Source: Capsicum annuum (taxonomy: Eukaryota > Streptophyta > Magnoliopsida > Solanales > Solanaceae). Taken from it: a stretch of DNA of 64,000 bases. The stretch spans positions 210,935,063 to 210,999,062 of the forward strand of contig NC_061115.1 of NCBI RefSeq assembly GCF_002878395.1, in the 5' to 3' direction. Position numbers and translations under genes: made by a program. The notes beneath the pieces were generated by a model, which worked only from the letters and a program-made list of their open reading frames with translations, had not been told where the DNA came from and made no database searches. Positions 60,747 through 64,000 of the stretch are shown here, one piece after another. The number at the start of each line of letters is the position of its first letter. Within the stretch, counting starts at the first letter, position 1.

Positions 60747-63645
60747 TGTAACGACTTAAAAATTTGATGAAATATGTGAAATTTGTGATTTTGTGTAATT
60801 TGACTATTTTATCCCTCCCCATAGTTGCATTATGATATGTCTGGGATGTGAGAGTGATTGGCATAATTTTTGATGCATTTCGGTATCATTTATGCAATAT
60901 TGTGGTTTTCTATGGCTTTAAGAGCCTTATTTTGGACTTATGTGAATATCTTTTGATCCGTGCGATGGATGAATGAACGGACTGTGCCTTCTCCTCCAGA
61001 ATATCGATTTTAGGCTAGGTAGACCTTTGGTTCGGGTCTCGGTGCACCCGATCTCATTTCGACCTATTGATCGGAAAGTTGGAAAATTGAAAATATAGAT
61101 GTGGGACCCATATTTGATCGAAACGACTTTTGATGGAAAATCCGACTTTACCAGCAGATCTGAAATGTCAATTTTAGGGTGTTAGCATATTTGATATGAT
61201 TTTACGGCTTTTAAATCTCATTTCGACCTTCGATTTGGAAAATTATAATTTTGCGTTTCGGAGGTCAACTTTGTGAAAATGATGTTTTTTCAAAAATTTG
61301 ATAGCTCCATCGCGTCTGGAACGTCGAATTGAAAATGGTTGCATGGTTCATTTGTGTATACCGGACTCCGAACGAATTTCTGACACCCCGTCGAAATTCG
61401 TTCGAATTAAGAAGAAAAAAACCAGCAGTTATATTGCAGATTTTCTGCAATATAAACAGCCTTTACACCCTTTTTGGCCTATTTTGTTCATTTTTTATCT
61501 TGCCTCTTGAGAGTTAAACCTTAAATAGTTTGGGAGCTTAAAAGTGAAGCTTCTGAGAGATTGGGAAGCTAGATTAACATCTGTTTCTTGGTTTTATTAC
61601 GGATTTAAGGTAAGAATTCACCCCTTTTCTTAATAATTTCTTGATAAATTTCTCAAAACTCCAAACATCTTAGGGCATTATTTTAAACCCAAATTTCACC
61701 CCTTTCACTTGAATAATATTTTTATCTTATAATTACTAGTTTTTCATCAATTTAGTCTTCAAAACAACTCTGATTCTGGATTTCAACTCAAACATTTTAC
61801 CCGGTAAAGCTAAAAAAAATGGCTTTTTCTTTGATTTAAACCCCTTTTTTCACTTGATTTAACTTGGGTTTTCAGTTGTAGGTTCCTAAAAATATGGAGA
61901 ATATTTTTTTGAAATAAAATTTTGATTTTTACCTTCTTTTTCAGAAACTCATTTTGAGGGTCCGTTTTGACCCCGAACCAAAAGTAGTCAATATGGGTGT
62001 CGTTGGTTTTGTGTTGACGCGTAGATTTCATAGCTAATATTTTTAGTGGAGTTCGAGATTGTTCGTGAAAAGTAAGATCGCGGGTTCAAGTGTAGCGGAT
62101 CAATTTCAGCTTTCGAGGTAGGTTATGACTTAACTCTTCAGACTGGGTTGAGTGGTAAAGGTTGGTACAAAATGCATGTTAAGGGTGAGAACTAATCATA
62201 AAAAATATCTATCTATGTGTTGTTCCCGTGTGGAGGATTATATGTGATGTAATTGTCGAAATTGAGATATTATGTGATATGTGTGACCATGTGGGATCCT
62301 ATGTGATATTGATAGCCTTGAATACATATGAATAATTGTATTGTGTTGTCAAAATGCTAATGTGGTACCATTGGTGTAATATGATTATATTCATACTTTA
62401 TTGGCAAATGAGACATATGAAAATTCATGGATGATATGAAAATAATGAGCGGATATTGGCGTATGTGGTTGTGGAAATGTATCATTGTGGTTGGTTGTGA
62501 AAATATATCATATGGTTGTTTGTGAAAATACTCATTGTGATTGGTTGTGAGCATTACATCTCCATATCATACTCATTCATGAAATATTGGTACCATTATG
62601 GCAACATCCGAGACACAAGCAACACCTTTTTAAAAGATATTGTAACACCTTATAAAAGCCTTTTCGAGGGATGTACTGGAATAGAGATATGAGATATGCG
62701 GACTGTATGTGGGTTGACGAACCCTCCATGGGTCCTACGTCGGGAAGCTTTAGCTTCATAGGTGTATACGGGGATTGCGTGATAATCCCGAAGGTTGTGC
62801 AACGACCTCGTGCATCATCATCATCATCATCATCATCACCATCATCATCATCGTCATCATATACATTGCACTAACTTTATTGTGTTTATGTTGTTTTGTA
62901 TTGCCTTATTGACTTGTCATCCATGTATTTGTCTTACCTTCCTATACTTTTATTTAATGATCTTATATCTACATGTTCTCTCTTGTTATATTTATATGTG
63001 ACATAATGTATACCAGTGTCCTATATCTTGGTGTGTTGTTGTAAAATGTATGAGATATATTAGAACTGTTAGTGCAAGCGGTGTGGGCTACCATTGTGGG
63101 ATATTTTCTGATTGTAGGTGATGTGCCCTTAGTATATATTTTGTATGCTTTATTTATTATTTTGCTTGGTTGGCCTATGATACCTACTGAGTACAAGTGG
63201 ACCGTACTCATGCCTAATTTTCCCGTTTGGTGTAGGTCTTAACTCGAGTGCAACTCAGCTTTCTTGACTCGGGCGATTATTGGAGCTTTCAAGGTAGTGG
63301 TTGGACATTCATGCATCCAAAGTTCACCTCTATCTTTCTATAGTAGTTATTTCTTTATTAGTATTCGGAGATAGATATTATTCATTTGTGGTTACTTTTT
63401 CGATTCTTTTGACTCTTGGATTGTATTAGTAGATCTTACACTATTGACACCTGATTTTAGGCATGATTGATATTTTGGATAAGTTCTTTCTGCATTGTTA
63501 GGATTACTTGTATGGTTCGGATTCATTCTAGAAGCCTTACCGTGGGATATTTCTGTCTTTTCTTCTTTTTGTATCACTTTGGGTGTTACTTATCAAGGTA
63601 CGCCGTGACAAGTGCCATCATGACCCTCATTTTTGGATCGTGACA
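60747..63645 (+). repeat. Element D 3' LTR
   Basis: 2899 bp, TGTAACGACTTAAA to TTGGATCGTGACA. Hairpin at 61429-61455, ATC microsatellite at 62813-62860. The open frames inside it (for example 62671-62874, which encodes a Ser run from the microsatellite) are not genes. Confidence 0.88.
62813..62860. repeat. ATC microsatellite in D 3' LTR
   Basis: About sixteen ATC/CAT units with ACC and GTC interruptions. Confidence 0.85.
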
Positions 63646-63936
63646 AAAGGAATAGTTGAAAGATCTCTTATATAAGGGATTCATCAGGCCCAATGTTTCC
63701 CCTTGGGCTCTCCAGTCTTTTTCGTGCATAAAAAAGATGGTTCTCTTAGAATGTGCAGTGATTATCGCCAGTTGAACAAAGTCACTATCAAGGATAAGTA
63801 TCCACTCCTCAGAATTGATGACTTGTTCGATCAACTTCAGGGTCCCAGTTGCTTCCTTAAGATAGACCTCAGATTCGGCCATCATCAGCTCAGAGTTAGA
63901 GAATGTGATATTTCGAATACAGTTTTCAGAACTTGG
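63646..63936 (+). pseudogene. Element B reverse-transcriptase fragment, copy 3
   Basis: It matches B copy 2 RT (37205-37505) closely: LKEQ..LL.KGFI, then SLRMC.DYRQLNK, the [19 protein letters not shown] block and [17 protein letters not shown] block, with small frameshifts. It is cut at 63936 by a new LTR-like sequence. It is the continuation of the B element whose LTR lies at 52374-53840. Confidence 0.8.
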
Positions 63937-64000
63937 TGTCATGCCCTATTTTTACAAAGGTTAAAACAAGCACAACTTATGGACTCAAAACGAATTGAAT
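63937..64000. mobile_element. Start of another LTR-like element, cut by window end
   Basis: At 'gaacttgg|TGTCATGCCC' the RT homology stops and unrelated sequence with a TG start begins. TGTCATGCCC is a frequent beginning of solanaceous gypsy LTRs (family knowledge). Only 64 bases are visible. Confidence 0.5.

Larger units (their letters stand above)
53841..63645 (+). mobile_element. Gypsy element D, plus strand, 5' LTR truncated
   Basis: Partial 5' LTR 53841-56456, primer site, decayed gag-pol and complete 3' LTR 60747-63645. The 5' LTR lacks roughly the first 215 bp present in the 3' LTR. The left flank is B LTR, while the right flank is B reverse transcriptase, so D had inserted in a B element and a later deletion removed the left junction. 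Chromovirus-like C-terminus. Confidence 0.88.

Noticed and set aside
62671..63001. Poly-Ser and poly-His frames
   Set aside because: They are translations of the ATC microsatellite in the D 3' LTR.

Overview
The window reads as a repeat-rich piece of a nuclear plant genome, most likely Solanaceae. The evidence is low GC, plant-type introns, a WRKY pseudogene, a B3-domain ORF, and almost wall-to-wall Ty3/gypsy elements with 2.2-2.9 kb LTRs and initiator-Met primer sites. A pepper-like (Capsicum) genome is my guess from element style, not a proof. There are no bacterial features, rRNA, tRNA genes or CRISPR. Many open frames here begin at TTG/GTG or lie inside LTRs and were not taken as genes.

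Left third (1-14,400). AT-rich DNA with a degenerate direct repeat and a 33-G run precedes one complete Mutator-like element (MULE) at 1584-11068, bounded by degenerate inverted repeats and a perfect 9-bp target duplication TTAATAAAA. It carries a decayed MURA-type transposase on + and a convergent decayed gene on - that joins a DUF1985-like region to a Ulp1/C48 SUMO-protease-like domain. To its right lies a short B3-domain ORF (12167-12532), the only intact-looking host coding region in the window.

Middle and right (14,000-64,000). A WRKY48-like (group IIc) gene on - has lost its WRKYGQK exon. Its exon 1 is split by a 1.37-kb TRIM-like LTR element, which itself carries a tRNA-type SINE. This block (W), a short flank (T) and a gypsy element (B, +) form a unit present twice: W1-T-B at 14,935-37,508 and W2-T-B at 37,510 to about 63,936. 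Copy 1 later received gypsy element A (-, TSD AAAAA), and a 6-kb stretch spanning the A/B head-to-head junction was then tandemly duplicated. Copy 2 received gypsy element C (+, 12.6 kb, TSD ATAAT), which in turn took a solo LTR of the A family, plus gypsy element D in the RT region of B. A deletion fused D to the B LTR. A further LTR-like sequence starts at 63,937. Each copy preserves the empty site of the other's insertion, so the order of events can be read directly.

Functionally nothing here looks autonomous. The MULE genes carry stops and lost zinc ligands, and the A, C and D reverse transcriptases each have a changed catalytic Asp. The points I find most worth checking are the ordered duplication history, the complete MULE with its protease-like gene, and a 21-nt LTR hairpin whose base pairs appear to covary between family members.
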